The translations under genes were made by a program, and so were the position numbers. Below, one piece after another: positions 1 to 8,300 of a stretch of 60,852 bases of DNA. The stretch comes from JBFWIW01 sp050253535 (GTDB taxonomy: Bacteria; Bacillota; Clostridia; Oscillospirales; Oscillospiraceae), in contig JBFWIW010000009.1 in assembly GCA_050253535.1 (NCBI GenBank), forward strand, positions 1 through 60,852, in the 5' to 3' direction. The notes beneath the pieces are model-generated. The model made no database searches, was not told where the DNA came from, and saw only the letters and a program-made list of their open reading frames with translations. Within the stretch, counting starts at the first letter, position 1, and each line of letters begins with the position of its first letter.

Positions 1-191
1 TTCATGGAGGTCACGGTTGCTTGCAGGCATTCAAGGTTCACCTGCGCGGCGGTCAGCTCCTTCCGAAGCTGTCCAAGGGTGAAGTCGATATTTTCCTGCA
101 TGGTCCGCGTGTAATTGCACAGGGCTTTCACTGTGCCGCTTACGTCGGCCTTGTTGAATGTCGGCGGAGAGCCGGGCAGAATCGTTGCCAT
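1..191 (-). CDS. Phage-type protein, 3' end outside window
   Basis: The minus-strand reading frame opens with ATG at 191 (MATILPGSPPTFNKADVSGT...) and runs off the left edge, so only about 63 residues are visible. It follows the stop of the preceding phage gene by 3 bp, with GAGGT a few bases upstream as ribosome binding site, so the two are co-transcribed. The visible part is hydrophilic with a likely helical stretch (MQENIDFTLGQLRKEL) and no motif I recognise. The position after a large virion-type gene suggests a small tail or structural accessory protein, but that is inference from context only. Confidence 0.6.
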   Translation of the reverse strand, partial: MATILPGSPPTFNKADVSGTVKALCNYTRTMQENIDFTLGQLRKELTAAQVNLECLQATVTSM

Positions 192-194
192 CGT

Positions 195-2021
195 TTATAC
201 CTCGCTTCCAACGGAAAATTCCCGGACGATGCTCTTTACAACGCACGCGCCTTTCCCGGAGAGGCGGATGCGGAAATTGTCACAGCGGACCGGGAGAATC
301 GGGATTTGCACCGTCTTGGCCCGCTCGTCGTGGGTGCTGAAAACCTGCTTGAAGGGCGCTCCGTCGGCGCTTATTTCAGCCTTGAGCCAGGAACCGGCTG
401 CCATGTCAGCCCGCAGGTATATTTTGGAATATCCCTTCCGCCCGTGCGTGGTCTCGTCAAACTGGCAGAGCGTCGCGCTCCAGTTGATGCGGCCCTCCTC
501 GGAATAGTCCTGTCCGCACATCATCACCTTGCCGGTATCCCGGTCCAGATAGTAGAGCACTCCGTCGAGCTGCGCGAAGTCCGCCGCATGGGTGCTGTCC
601 TCGCGCAGCCAGATGCCGCGCATAGTATCGAAAACATACAGGTCCCAATCTCCAATTTCATTCCGCATGGAGATGTAATAGCGCTCTCCGTCGGTCCCGG
701 CCACGGCGTCGTAGAATCGCTTGGTCCCGAAGCACTCGGAAATCAGCTCCGGCGTCCCGCCGGTGTAGGCGTATACGCCGCTCCTGCCCTTGTAGAACAG
801 CGTTTCGTTGATGATTTCCAGGCTCTTTTCGCTGCCAGCCTGGACGCCGGGGATGGTGTATGTGTAAATCTCGTATTGAGCGGGATAGCTTCCCAGGACC
901 TTGTGCAGGCAGTTCTCTTTCCAGAAAAGCACAGTGGAGGAGTACGCTGCTGCGGCTGTGAAGTCGCCATCCGTTCCGACGGCGGCGGCGTAGCTATCCG
1001 TCGAAAGGCCGTCAAACACGTTGAAGTTTTTGGGGTCCCCAAGCGCGGATGCGTGGATGGTGGTTCCTTCCGCGCCCCAGATGCGGTTATCGCACTCGCA
1101 GATACAGGTCAGGTCCGGTACGTTCCTTGCAAGCAGCACGGTCCCGGCCTCCGTTCCTGTCTCGCTGAACGTGTCGCTGTAAAAGGTCAGCGTCCTGCCG
1201 GAGATGCTGCGGATAATATGGCTGCCGTTGTTCGCGTCGCAGGTGGTGCATCCGGAAATTTCGATTGCGTCACCGGCTGCAAACAGGTCCTCAAAGTTCG
1301 GGTACTCATGCAGGGCGGCCTCATGCAGAATGTAGCCGATATGGTAGGTTCCGTCGCTCTGGAGCGCGCTGCTCTGTACAACCATGTATTCCTTGGTGGT
1401 GTCGCATTCGTACTGGATGATGTCTCCAGCCGTCAGCGCGTCCGGCGTCTTGGAAGAGCTTCCGGTCAGCGTCAGCGCGCCGGTACTCTTGTTGACGCTC
1501 GCGCCGGTATAGGCCGCAAAAGCCGTGTCCGCCGCAATCGCGGTCAGCGTTCCGGCGCTCTCGTAGGCACGGTCAATGTAGCTGCTTGTCGGAACGGTAA
1601 TGGTGGTCGCGGTAAAGGTGATGTCCCCGGCATATCCCGGATACTCCGCCTCCAGGCTTCCGAATTCGTCCGTCGCCGTGTCGTAGTAGACCTTATCCGG
1701 GAAAATCACAATTTTGGTGTTGATGGTGGCGATGTGCTTTTCCCCGGATGTCACCTGCCCCACAGTCTTTCCGCCGTAGATGAAGTCGGTCCCATCCACC
1801 ACGCACAGCTTTCCTCGCGCATAAAGGCCGTTTGGCGCGGTATAGGTCCCGGCGGTTTTTCTGCCGTCCCGCTGGCTCAAGCAGGGGTACTTGGCGGAGG
1901 AGAGACCGAAGCTCTCCAAAAGCTCTCCGTCGCTGGTTTTCTGACCGTAGTTCACGCCCCCAAAGGCAATGATTTGCTTCTTTGTCTTTTGGGTGGTCGC
2001 GGTAAAGTAGGGAAGCTTCAT
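195..2021 (-). CDS. Phage structural protein (tail/stabilisation-type), 608 aa
   Basis: A 608-residue protein starting MKLPYFTATTQ with a good GGAGGG ribosome binding site on the minus strand. It has no membrane segment and is rich in Gly, Thr, Ala and aromatic beta-strand-like stretches, including WxREDSTHAADF and several short YYLDRDTG-type loops, as in phage virion proteins that form beta-propeller or beta-rich stabilisation rings. It lies between a 128-aa phage protein and another short gene on the same strand, with 15 bp and 3 bp gaps, so it is part of a late (structural) operon. I do not recognise a named family with certainty; virion component is inferred from composition, size and neighbours. 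Confidence 0.6.
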   Translation of the reverse strand: MKLPYFTATTQKTKKQIIAFGGVNYGQKTSDGELLESFGLSSAKYPCLSQRDGRKTAGTYTAPNGLYARGKLCVVDGTDFIYGGKTVGQVTSGEKHIATINTKIVIFPDKVYYDTATDEFGSLEAEYPGYAGDITFTATTITVPTSSYIDRAYESAGTLTAIAADTAFAAYTGASVNKSTGALTLTGSSSKTPDALTAGDIIQYECDTTKEYMVVQSSALQSDGTYHIGYILHEAALHEYPNFEDLFAAGDAIEISGCTTCDANNGSHIIRSISGRTLTFYSDTFSETGTEAGTVLLARNVPDLTCICECDNRIWGAEGTTIHASALGDPKNFNVFDGLSTDSYAAAVGTDGDFTAAAAYSSTVLFWKENCLHKVLGSYPAQYEIYTYTIPGVQAGSEKSLEIINETLFYKGRSGVYAYTGGTPELISECFGTKRFYDAVAGTDGERYYISMRNEIGDWDLYVFDTMRGIWLREDSTHAADFAQLDGVLYYLDRDTGKVMMCGQDYSEEGRINWSATLCQFDETTHGRKGYSKIYLRADMAAGSWLKAEISADGAPFKQVFSTHDERAKTVQIPILPVRCDNFRIRLSGKGACVVKSIVREFSVGSEV

Positions 2022-2036
2022 ATTCTCCCTCCTCTC

Positions 2037-2423
2037 TTAAAAGACGTTCTGGAAGCCGCCCGCGCTCTTTGGCGCGTGGGTCCTGTGGTAGTCCTTCTTG
2101 TACTCGTCCAGAGCCGTGTTGAAGGACAGAACGGAGTTGTTGTAGTTGCCGTCCTCCCGGTTGTAAAAGTCGAATTGTGCCATCAGATATAGGTCGTACA
2201 GCTTGTCGTGCGGAGCCTGCGCAAGCAGTGGCTTGTCTCCGTCCTCCGGAAAGCTCGCGGGCGGCTCCGGGGATTCCTCTCCGTCGGCCAGCTCATGCCG
2301 CGCGATGACGTCGCGGTAGAGCTTCCCGTCCAACTCAATCAGCCAGGCGGCCTTTGTGTCGTCGTCCAGCGCATCCGGCCTCGCCCGGCTGACGCGCTCG
2401 ATGACCTCGTTGATACTCGGCAT
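2037..2423 (-). CDS. Small phage structural protein, 128 aa
   Basis: Starts MPSINEVIERVSRARPDALDDD behind AGGAGG on the minus strand. The protein is acidic, with no membrane segment; the motif KAAWLIELDGKLYRDVI followed by DLYLMAQFDFYNREDGNYNNSVLSFNTALDEYKKDY is typical of the short proteins that sit between the major capsid gene and tail genes in Firmicute siphophages (head-tail connector region). Upstream lies a capsid-like C-terminal remnant and a strong hairpin, downstream the 608-aa structural gene. The order remnant capsid - hairpin - this gene - large structural protein fits a head-tail joining role, but I cannot name the family. Confidence 0.6.
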   Translation of the reverse strand: MPSINEVIERVSRARPDALDDDTKAAWLIELDGKLYRDVIARHELADGEESPEPPASFPEDGDKPLLAQAPHDKLYDLYLMAQFDFYNREDGNYNNSVLSFNTALDEYKKDYHRTHAPKSAGGFQNVF

Positions 2424-2448
2424 CTTGCAGCCTCCTCTCGAAATAGTA

Positions 2449-2476
2449 GCCGGGCGGCAGCTTCCCGCCGCCCGGC
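2449..2476 (-). terminator. GC-rich hairpin after capsid remnant
   Basis: A perfect 10-bp stem (GCCGGGCGGC / GCCGCCCGGC) with an 8-nt loop lies between the capsid-type remnant and the next phage gene. There is no clear T-run on either side (minus strand continues TACTATTT), so it may be a partial terminator or an mRNA-stabilising hairpin of the kind often found behind major capsid genes. Confidence 0.5.
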
Positions 2477-2484
2477 ATAGGGCA

Positions 2485-2605
2485 TTACGACGCCTTTACC
2501 CAGACGCCGCCGCTCTTGACGTAGGTTCCGCCTCCGGAGCTGGGCAGGCTCTCCACCGTGTAGCATCCATCGCCATCTGTGGCCGACGATACCCGCACAC
2601 CTGGA
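2485..2605 (-). pseudogene. Remnant: C-terminus of a phage capsid-type protein
   Basis: Read on the minus strand in the frame ending TAA at 2487-2485, about 36 codons give ...GVRVSSATDGDGCYTVE followed by a Gly/Ser turn and YVKSGGVWVKAS. The ATDGDG...GGTYVKSGGVWV pattern resembles the end of phage capsid or decoration proteins. An in-frame TGA lies just before it and no start codon or ribosome binding site is present. It overlaps, in another frame, the 3' end of the truncated XRE gene. This is best explained as the surviving tail of a structural gene after a deletion that joined it to the XRE gene near 2600. Confidence 0.55.
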
Positions 2606-2963
2606 GCAGGTCATCCGGCAGGCTCTCCGCAAACTCGCGGCTGATGCGGTAGCATTTGCGGAATCTCCCTGCGTGGCTTTGAGGCGGGGCCGTTTCCTTG
2701 CCCTCGCTGTCCGCGTCCGGGGATGGTTCCGTGCTGCGGAGCGTACCCAGCAGGTCCAGGTCCTCCGCGTCGTATAACTCCACTCTGGAAACGCCGTAAA
2801 GCTCCTCCAGAGCGGAGAGCTGCTGGCCGGTCGGCAGACACACGCCCTTTTCGTAGCGGGATACCATGCCTACGTCGGCCCTCGGTTCAACCTCTTTGAG
2901 CTTTGCTGAAACCTGCGGCTGCGTCAGCTCCAGCGCCAGCCGCTTTTCCTGCAATCGGTTCAT
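2496..2963 (-). pseudogene. Truncated XRE-family phage regulator with foreign C-terminus
   Basis: Start ATG at 2963 has AAGGAGG at good spacing. Residues 1-65 form a helix-turn-helix of the XRE/Cro-CI type (MNRLQEKRLALELTQPQVSAKL...MVSRYEKGVCLPTGQQLSALEELYGVS), followed by an acidic linker and FRKCYRISREFAESLPDDLLQVCGYR. From about residue 122 (position ~2600) the frame reads nonsense (RPQMAMDATRWRACPAPEAEP), because the DNA there encodes a capsid-type C-terminus in a different frame. The natural protein would probably continue after CGYR with an amphipathic helix. DNA binding may survive, but the product is a deletion chimera. Confidence 0.6.
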
Positions 2964-2975
2964 ACTCTGCCTCCT

Positions 2976-3419
2976 TCACAGGTCTTTTGCCCATCGCTGC
3001 TTATCGCAGGTTGGGGCCGCGGTATTTCGTGGTCTGCTGGGACAATCCCAGGTTTTTCCGCGTATATCCGCCTCTTTGTGCCAGCCAGACGCTATAAGGC
3101 TTGTCCCAGGCTCGTCATTCAAAATGTAGGTGATGATTTTGTGGTAGCCCAATTCGCGTGTAATGCGAGCGGCTGCGCCATAAAGGAAAGAGCAGGCATG
3201 CGGCGTTCCGTCTGTGCAGAGCCTAAGAACCTCAAGTGTTTTTCCGTCACATAACGCCCTTGCAACCGGACGTCCTACTTGGACAACGCCCACAAGACTG
3301 TCACCATAAGTGCATCCGACGCGGAACTTGTCTCCGACGCGGCTGCTATGATGGCGATGCAGACGGTCAATAAATGCGTTCGCATCCGGGCGCTCAAGAG
3401 GGACGGCTTTCAATCCCAC
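2976..3419 (-). CDS. XF1762-family (GNAT-like) phage protein
   Basis: A 147-aa protein from a GTG start at 3419 behind GAGGAGGG. It shows the pattern of the XF1762 family found in Firmicute prophages: N-terminal LHRHHSSRVGDKFRVG, then VVQVGRPVARAL and LEVLRLCTDGTPHACSFLYGAAARITRELGYHKIITYIL, and the terminal RGKTWDCPSRPR...DKQRWAKDL. The VGRPVAR and GYxKIITYI stretches recall the acetyl-CoA fold of GNAT acetyltransferases, but substrate is unknown; a DNA or protein modification role is only inferred. It is 13 bp downstream of the truncated XRE gene's region and 2 bp from the wall hydrolase gene, in the same operon. Confidence 0.75.
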   Translation of the reverse strand: MGLKAVPLERPDANAFIDRLHRHHSSRVGDKFRVGCTYGDSLVGVVQVGRPVARALCDGKTLEVLRLCTDGTPHACSFLYGAAARITRELGYHKIITYILNDEPGTSLIASGWHKEADIRGKTWDCPSRPRNTAAPTCDKQRWAKDL

Positions 3420-3421
3420 GC

Positions 3422-4039
3422 TTATCCCTCCTCATACGGGCTTGCAAGGGACCAATCCCAGGTACGCCCGCCGTCCCATTCAGTCCGGAAATAGTTGTGA
3501 TAGCCGTCCCCAGAAAAGAAAAGGTACTCTTTCGGAAGAACCCGCCCGGCGTCCGCGCCGTCGCCCTCTTCGGCCCAGCGGGCCAGAACATCCTCCACCA
3601 GGGAAAGAAGCTCCGGCTCAACAGGGTTGTCCGGATTGTAGCCGTGGAATTGGTTTGCCTGCGTGACCACGCCGATGATGTCGTCCGGATAGAACGGGTC
3701 CGCGCTGTCCACGCGGTTGAGGGCGCACCATACGACTGCTGCCTGTTCCGTCTTAGAGCACCCGCGCGCCTCGCCGTATAGCATCCTTGCAAGGCATTCT
3801 GCCTCTGCGTTGTCCGGTTCCGGCGTTGTCTCGCAGGTCAGTTTCACCGGGGCAGCGTATGCTGTGCTGTGCATTACCGCATCTGTGGCGTATGTAGGTC
3901 CCGTAGCGTCAGAATCGGCTCCGGCGCGGATAACGACGGCGCACACAACGGAAACCGCAAGCACAGTAAGCGCGCATCCCAGGCAGGCGCGGCGGAGTGC
4001 AATTCTCCGGCGGAGCCGTCGCCGCTCCATCCGCGTCAC
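3422..4039 (-). CDS. SleB-type cell wall hydrolase, membrane anchored
   Basis: A 205-aa protein with an Arg-rich N-terminus (MTRMERRRLRRRIALRR), a single hydrophobic segment at residues ~18-38, then a Hydrolase_2 (SleB/CwlJ) domain: LARMLYGEARGCSKTEQAAVVWCALNRVDS, with the GEARG glutamate expected to be catalytic, and the ending YHNYFRTEWDGGRTWDWSLASPY. Proteins of this family cleave peptidoglycan as lytic transglycosylases. In this setting it is probably a phage lysin or a morphogenesis enzyme rather than a sporulation protein. Its start overlaps the stop of the upstream DUF6273 gene by 4 bp, indicating translational coupling. Confidence 0.85.
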   Translation of the reverse strand: MTRMERRRLRRRIALRRACLGCALTVLAVSVVCAVVIRAGADSDATGPTYATDAVMHSTAYAAPVKLTCETTPEPDNAEAECLARMLYGEARGCSKTEQAAVVWCALNRVDSADPFYPDDIIGVVTQANQFHGYNPDNPVEPELLSLVEDVLARWAEEGDGADAGRVLPKEYLFFSGDGYHNYFRTEWDGGRTWDWSLASPYEEG

Positions 4040-4671
4040 TTCTGAATCCTCCGCTGCAACTCTGCCAGAAGCTCCAGCTCCGTGTAATCGCCCAGGCTCT
4101 TTTCCTCGGCCTCGCCGTCATCGAAAGATACAAGGATTGAGGATTTGAGATATAAAGCGGGGCGGGCCGCAAAGTACGCGACGCAGACGCTGTCGTAGTT
4201 CAGCGTGCCGTCGGTATTGACGCTGTACGCGTCGCTGGCATTCGAGTTCGGGGAGCTTTTGGTGGTCCATCCGGTCGCAATCCACCACGGCTCCGAAGCC
4301 AGCGGGATAAACCGGCGGTATTTGCGGTACTCGTCGATGGTGAGCAGGCGGAACGAAACGCCTGGATGTCCGTAGTCAGTCATGCCGTCCATGGTGGTGA
4401 GGTCGATGTCGCGCTCCACCGCCGCGTCGAAGATGGGCGCGTGCTTGTCGCTGAACCAGGTTGCCATCGCCTGCTCAATCCAGCTCCCGCAGAAATTGTT
4501 GTGGTCCTCGCGGTCCGCGTCATCGCCCTCGAAGGGGACGTTTTTCAGAGCCACGTCGCGGGTCAGAACGAAAGCCTGCCCCATGTCCTCGTCCAGCTTC
4601 ACGAACTCCACTCCGTCCAGGGTAAAGGTCTCTCCGGGGCGAACCTTGCACAGCTCAATGGTCTTTTTCAT
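4036..4671 (-). CDS. DUF6273-type phage protein
   Basis: A 211-aa protein starting behind AAAGGAGG. It has the pattern of DUF6273 proteins common in clostridial prophages: TFTLDGVEFVKLDED, NNFCGSWIEQAMATWF, IDLTTMDGMTDYG, FRLLTIDEYRKYRRFIP, WWIATGW, and the diagnostic C-terminal ARPALYLKSSILVS. These resemble formylglycine-generating-enzyme/tail-fibre-like surface domains, but no biochemical role is established. A 36-aa acidic helical tail (EEKSLGDYTELELLAELQRRIQK) follows. Encoded between a small HTH protein (17-bp overlap) and the wall hydrolase. Confidence 0.75.
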   Translation of the reverse strand: MKKTIELCKVRPGETFTLDGVEFVKLDEDMGQAFVLTRDVALKNVPFEGDDADREDHNNFCGSWIEQAMATWFSDKHAPIFDAAVERDIDLTTMDGMTDYGHPGVSFRLLTIDEYRKYRRFIPLASEPWWIATGWTTKSSPNSNASDAYSVNTDGTLNYDSVCVAYFAARPALYLKSSILVSFDDGEAEEKSLGDYTELELLAELQRRIQK

Positions 4672-4873
4672 GTGATTGTCCTCCTTTTTGTATTTGGTCT
4701 AAGAAATCCTCAATGTCCTTGTGCCGGTAGCGTTTCATGCGGTTTCCGGCAAGATTGATGGAGTGGATGCGGCCTTGCCTGTCCCATTTCCAAACGGTTT
4801 GAATGCTGACTTGCAGGATGTTCGCCACTTGCTCCGGCGTATACAGCGTGATTGAAGAAACAGGCTCGTCCAT
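4655..4873 (-). CDS. Helix-turn-helix protein, excisionase/MerR-like
   Basis: ATG at 4873 is preceded by GGAGGG seven bases upstream and overlaps the stop of the previous gene (TGATG), so I take it rather than the TTG two codons earlier. The 72-aa protein is almost entirely a single HTH_17-type winged helix domain: LYTPEQVANILQVSIQTVWKWDRQGRIHSINLAGNRMKRYRHKDIEDFLDQIQ. Such proteins act as excisionases or as small DNA-binding adaptors in phages and plasmids. It overlaps the next gene by 17 bp. Excisionase function is inferred; no integrase gene is visible in the window. Confidence 0.75.
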   Translation of the reverse strand: MDEPVSSITLYTPEQVANILQVSIQTVWKWDRQGRIHSINLAGNRMKRYRHKDIEDFLDQIQKGGQSHEKDH

Positions 4874-5160
4874 CAGCAATCCCTCCTTACGGCGCGGGGA
4901 TAGGCAACTCCGCTGCTGGCGTTTTTGCGCCCCCGCTCGCTCATGGTCCGCCGGAAAACCTTGTCCGCCAAAACCGGGTCGTACTCATTGCGCCAGTTTT
5001 TGTCGGTCTCGCCCGTATCGCCACGGTGCAGGTCCTTGTAGACCGTGCCGGGGCTTACTCCCAGTTCCTCGGCAATAGAGGCCACGGTATCTCCTCTGCG
5101 ATACAGCCGCGCCAGTTTCCGCCGGTCCTCAAGCGTGAGGTATTTGTACTTTTTCGCCAA
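4873..5160 (-). CDS. Small HTH protein (HTH_38-like), first gene of phage operon
   Basis: The long open frame extends upstream, but the sequence GGAGGTGGGCGGATTG on the minus strand places a strong ribosome binding site seven bases before a TTG at 5160, giving a 95-aa protein that starts (M)AKKYKYLTLEDRRKLARLYRRGDTVASIAEELGVSPGTVYKDLHRG. This is the resolvase/IS30-type HTH_38 pattern with a canonical recognition helix (SIAEELGVSPGTVYKDL). The C-terminal half (EYDPVLADKVFRRTMSERGRK) is basic. It is the most upstream prophage gene and may regulate or package; function unknown. Confidence 0.7.
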   Translation of the reverse strand: MAKKYKYLTLEDRRKLARLYRRGDTVASIAEELGVSPGTVYKDLHRGDTGETDKNWRNEYDPVLADKVFRRTMSERGRKNASSGVAYPRAVRRDC

Positions 5161-5177
5161 TCCGCCCACCTCCTTGC

Positions 5178-5216
5178 AAAAAAATAATCCCGACAAAAGT
5201 TCAAAAACTCTTGTCG
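5178..5216 (-). terminator. Hairpin plus T-run upstream of prophage operon
   Basis: On the minus strand an 11-bp stem (CGACAAGAGTT / AACTTTTGTCG, one G-U pair in RNA) with a 4-nt loop is followed by GGGATTATTTTTTT. This has the form of an intrinsic terminator reading left, yet it sits directly upstream of the first phage gene. It either shields the phage operon from upstream transcription or acts as a leader attenuator. Confidence 0.6.
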
Positions 5217-5262
5217 AGATTAAAGATAAACTTTGCGAAGGGCGGCATTGTGATAAAAAGCG

Positions 5263-5291
5263 TTGCAAACCGGTAGTTATTTCGATATAAT
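5263..5291 (+). promoter_or_regulatory. Sigma-A promoter of smc
   Basis: TTGCAA (5263-5268), a 17-bp spacer and TATAAT (5286-5291) form a near-consensus housekeeping promoter pointing at smc. Transcription would start near 5298, about 31 bases before the start codon. It means smc is transcribed independently of anything to its left. Confidence 0.8.
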
Positions 5292-5328
5292 ACTTTGGTA
5301 TGCACTTTAAAATCAGGGAGTGTTCCTA

Positions 5329-8300
5329 TTGTATCTAAAGGCCTTGGAAATACAGGGTTTCAAATCTTTTTCTCAAAAAACGCGTCTGACCTTCGAAAAG
5401 CCGGTCACCGCCATAGTCGGCCCGAACGGCAGCGGAAAATCCAATATTTCCGACGCCATAAGGTGGGTAATGGGTGAACAATCCACAAAAGCCCTGCGCA
5501 GCGGCAAGATGGAGGACGTCATTTTCGGCGGCACCTCGCGCCGCGGCCCGATGGGGTTTGCGGAGGTGTCTCTCATTTTGGACAATTCCGGGCACCTTTT
5601 CAATATGGAAAACTCCGAAGTCATGATTACCAGAAGGTTTTACCGTTCGGGGGACAGCGAATACTATATCAACCGCCAGTCGGTGCGCCTGCGCGACGTG
5701 CACGAGCTCCTCATGGACACGGGGCTGGGGCGCGAGGGATACAGCATAATCGGACAGGGCAGGATAGACGAGATAATTTCAATAAAGAGCAGCGACCGCC
5801 GCGAGATATTTGAGGAAGCGGCGGGCATTTCGCGTTTTCGCCACCGCAAGGAGGAGGCGGAGCACAAAATTGAAAAATCCGAGGAAAACCTTTTACGCGT
5901 AAACGACAAGATAGCAGAGCTGGAGCTTCAGGTCGAACCCCTGCGGCGTCAGTCGGAGACAGCAAAAAAATATCTGGTTTTGCGGGACGAACTGCGTTCG
6001 CTCGAGATATCCGTCTGGACCGAGACGCTTTGCAGTCTGGCCCTGCAGTCGAAGCAGCTCGAGGAGAGCTGCGAGCAATCGAAAAAAGAACTTGACCGCG
6101 CGCATGAGGCGCTTGACAGATTTTATGCCGAGGGGGAGACCTTCGGTGAGAGGATGCGCGGAAAGGACATGGAGGCGGAACGCGTCCGCGAGCAGATAAC
6201 CGCCGCGGAAGCAAGAGCCGCCGACACAGACTCCGCCGCCGCAGTTTTACGCGCAAACCTTTCGAGCAACCTGGAGAGCATACAGCGCATCGATGGGGAA
6301 TTAAAGCAGCAGGAGGGCAGGGACAGTTCCCTGTCCGCGCAGATAGAGGAGCGGCACGCCCGTATCGCCGAGATAGACGCTATTAGGGCCGCTTTGAAAG
6401 AAAAAGCCGAAAGCGCTGCTGTGCAGGCGGATGAGCTCGCCAGAAATTCCGGGGAGACGTCGGACATGCTCTCCGCTCTCATAAGAAGTCAGAACGACAA
6501 CGCCGTGGCGCTCGCCGAAAAGCGGACGGAGCGCTCTTCCCTTGCCGTCGCTTTGCAGGAGGCGGAGGATAGGAGCGCGGCTATTATTTCAGAGACCGGC
6601 GAGGCGGAAGCCCGGCTTGAAGAGGCGGTTAAGGACTCCAAGGGGAATGATAAAAAACTGCTTGAGGCCCGTGAACGCGCGGACTCTCTGCGGAACATGA
6701 TATCCGGTTATACCCTGCGCGCGGAAAACCGCCGCAAAAAGGCGGAGATTGCAGGCGATAAAAGGACGAAGCTCACGATGACGCTTAGCGCCCTGCGCTC
6801 ACGTATAGCACTCCTCTCCGAGATGGAAAAGGAATACGCGGGCTATAATAAAGCCGTCAAGACCATAATGCAGGAGTCTTCACGCGGAATTTTAAAAAAC
6901 GTGTACGGGCCTGTTGCGGACCTTATTAAGACGGAGGACGCTTATACCGTCGCCGTGGAGACGGCGCTCGGCGGCGCCATGCAGAACATCATAGTCGGCA
7001 CGGAGGAGGACGGCAAGGCCGCCATAAATCTCTTGAAGCGCCGGGACGAGGGCAGGGCGACATTTCTGCCCGTCTCAGCCATAAGGGGATCACGCCTTTC
7101 AGAGCGCTCTCTGGAGGCGGAAGAGGGGTTTAAAGGTCTCGCGATAGACCTCGTTCGCTTTGATGAAAAGTACAGGGACATTTACACGAACATTCTGGGG
7201 CGCATAGCAATAGTCGACGATATGGACTCAGCGATTCGGATAGCAAAAAAGTACGGCTACCGTTTCAGGCTGGTAACCATGGACGGCCAGGTAATAAACT
7301 CCGGCGGTTCCATGACCGGAGGCTCTGCCTCCAGAAACGCCGGAATACTCTCCCGCGCAAATGAGATAAAAAAACTTTCCGAGCGGGAGGGCGTGCTTGC
7401 GTCCGACGCGAGAGATGCCGAGCGCGCACTGGAAGCGGCTACCCGAGATCTTGAGGCCGCGGAATATGAGCTCAAGGTATCAAGAGACGAGCTCAGGCCC
7501 TTAGAGGACGAGATGTTAAAACTGGAGTCCGCGCAAAACCACTTTGCCCTTATCATCGACGCTGCAGGCAAGGCTGTCGAGACCCTGCGCGCCGAGGCAG
7601 CCTCCGTCCGCGGGAAAATAGAAAAAACCGACGCCGGAATAAACGCCGTCCGCGCTGAGATAGAGCGGTGTGAAAAGCTCGCAGAGGAGATGGTTTCCGA
7701 CATTGTGAAGAAGACGGAGGGCCGCGACGAATTGGCTGGGGAGAGCAGGCGACTTTCGGAGGAGCTATCCGCCCTGCGCGAGCAGGACGCTTCTCTGGCC
7801 GCGGAGTGTGAGACGCTCAAGAGGGCGGCGGAGGAACTCTTCGCTCTGCGCGCAGACCTATCCGGCGGGAGAGAGCAGCAGACGGCGCTTATAGAGGATT
7901 ATAAGGCGAGAAACGATACGCTTCTTAATGAGATTGCCGAAAAGGATAAGATATCTTCGATCATACTGGCCGAGATCGGCAAATACCGCACACGCATAGT
8001 CAGGATAACCGAGGAAAAGATGGCACTCGAGGCCGAGCGTACACGCCGTGACAGGATGACGCAGGAAAAAAACCGCGAGATTCTGGATCTGGAGCGCGAG
8101 AGCGCAAGACTTGAACAAAAAAAACTCGCTCAGGAGCTCGAGGAAAAGCAGATAGTGGACAAGCTATGGGACGCCTACGAACTGAGCCGCACTACGGCGA
8201 TGGAGATAAGACAGGAAGTCACGAACATGGCGGCGGCGGGCAGACGCATAGCGGAGCTTAAACGCGAGATATCGCGGCTCGGTACGCCGAACATAGGCGC

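Noticed and set aside
21..2192. 723-aa open frame on the plus strand
   Set aside because: It is the antisense shadow of the 608-aa phage structural gene; no ribosome binding site, no recognisable domain, and biased composition.
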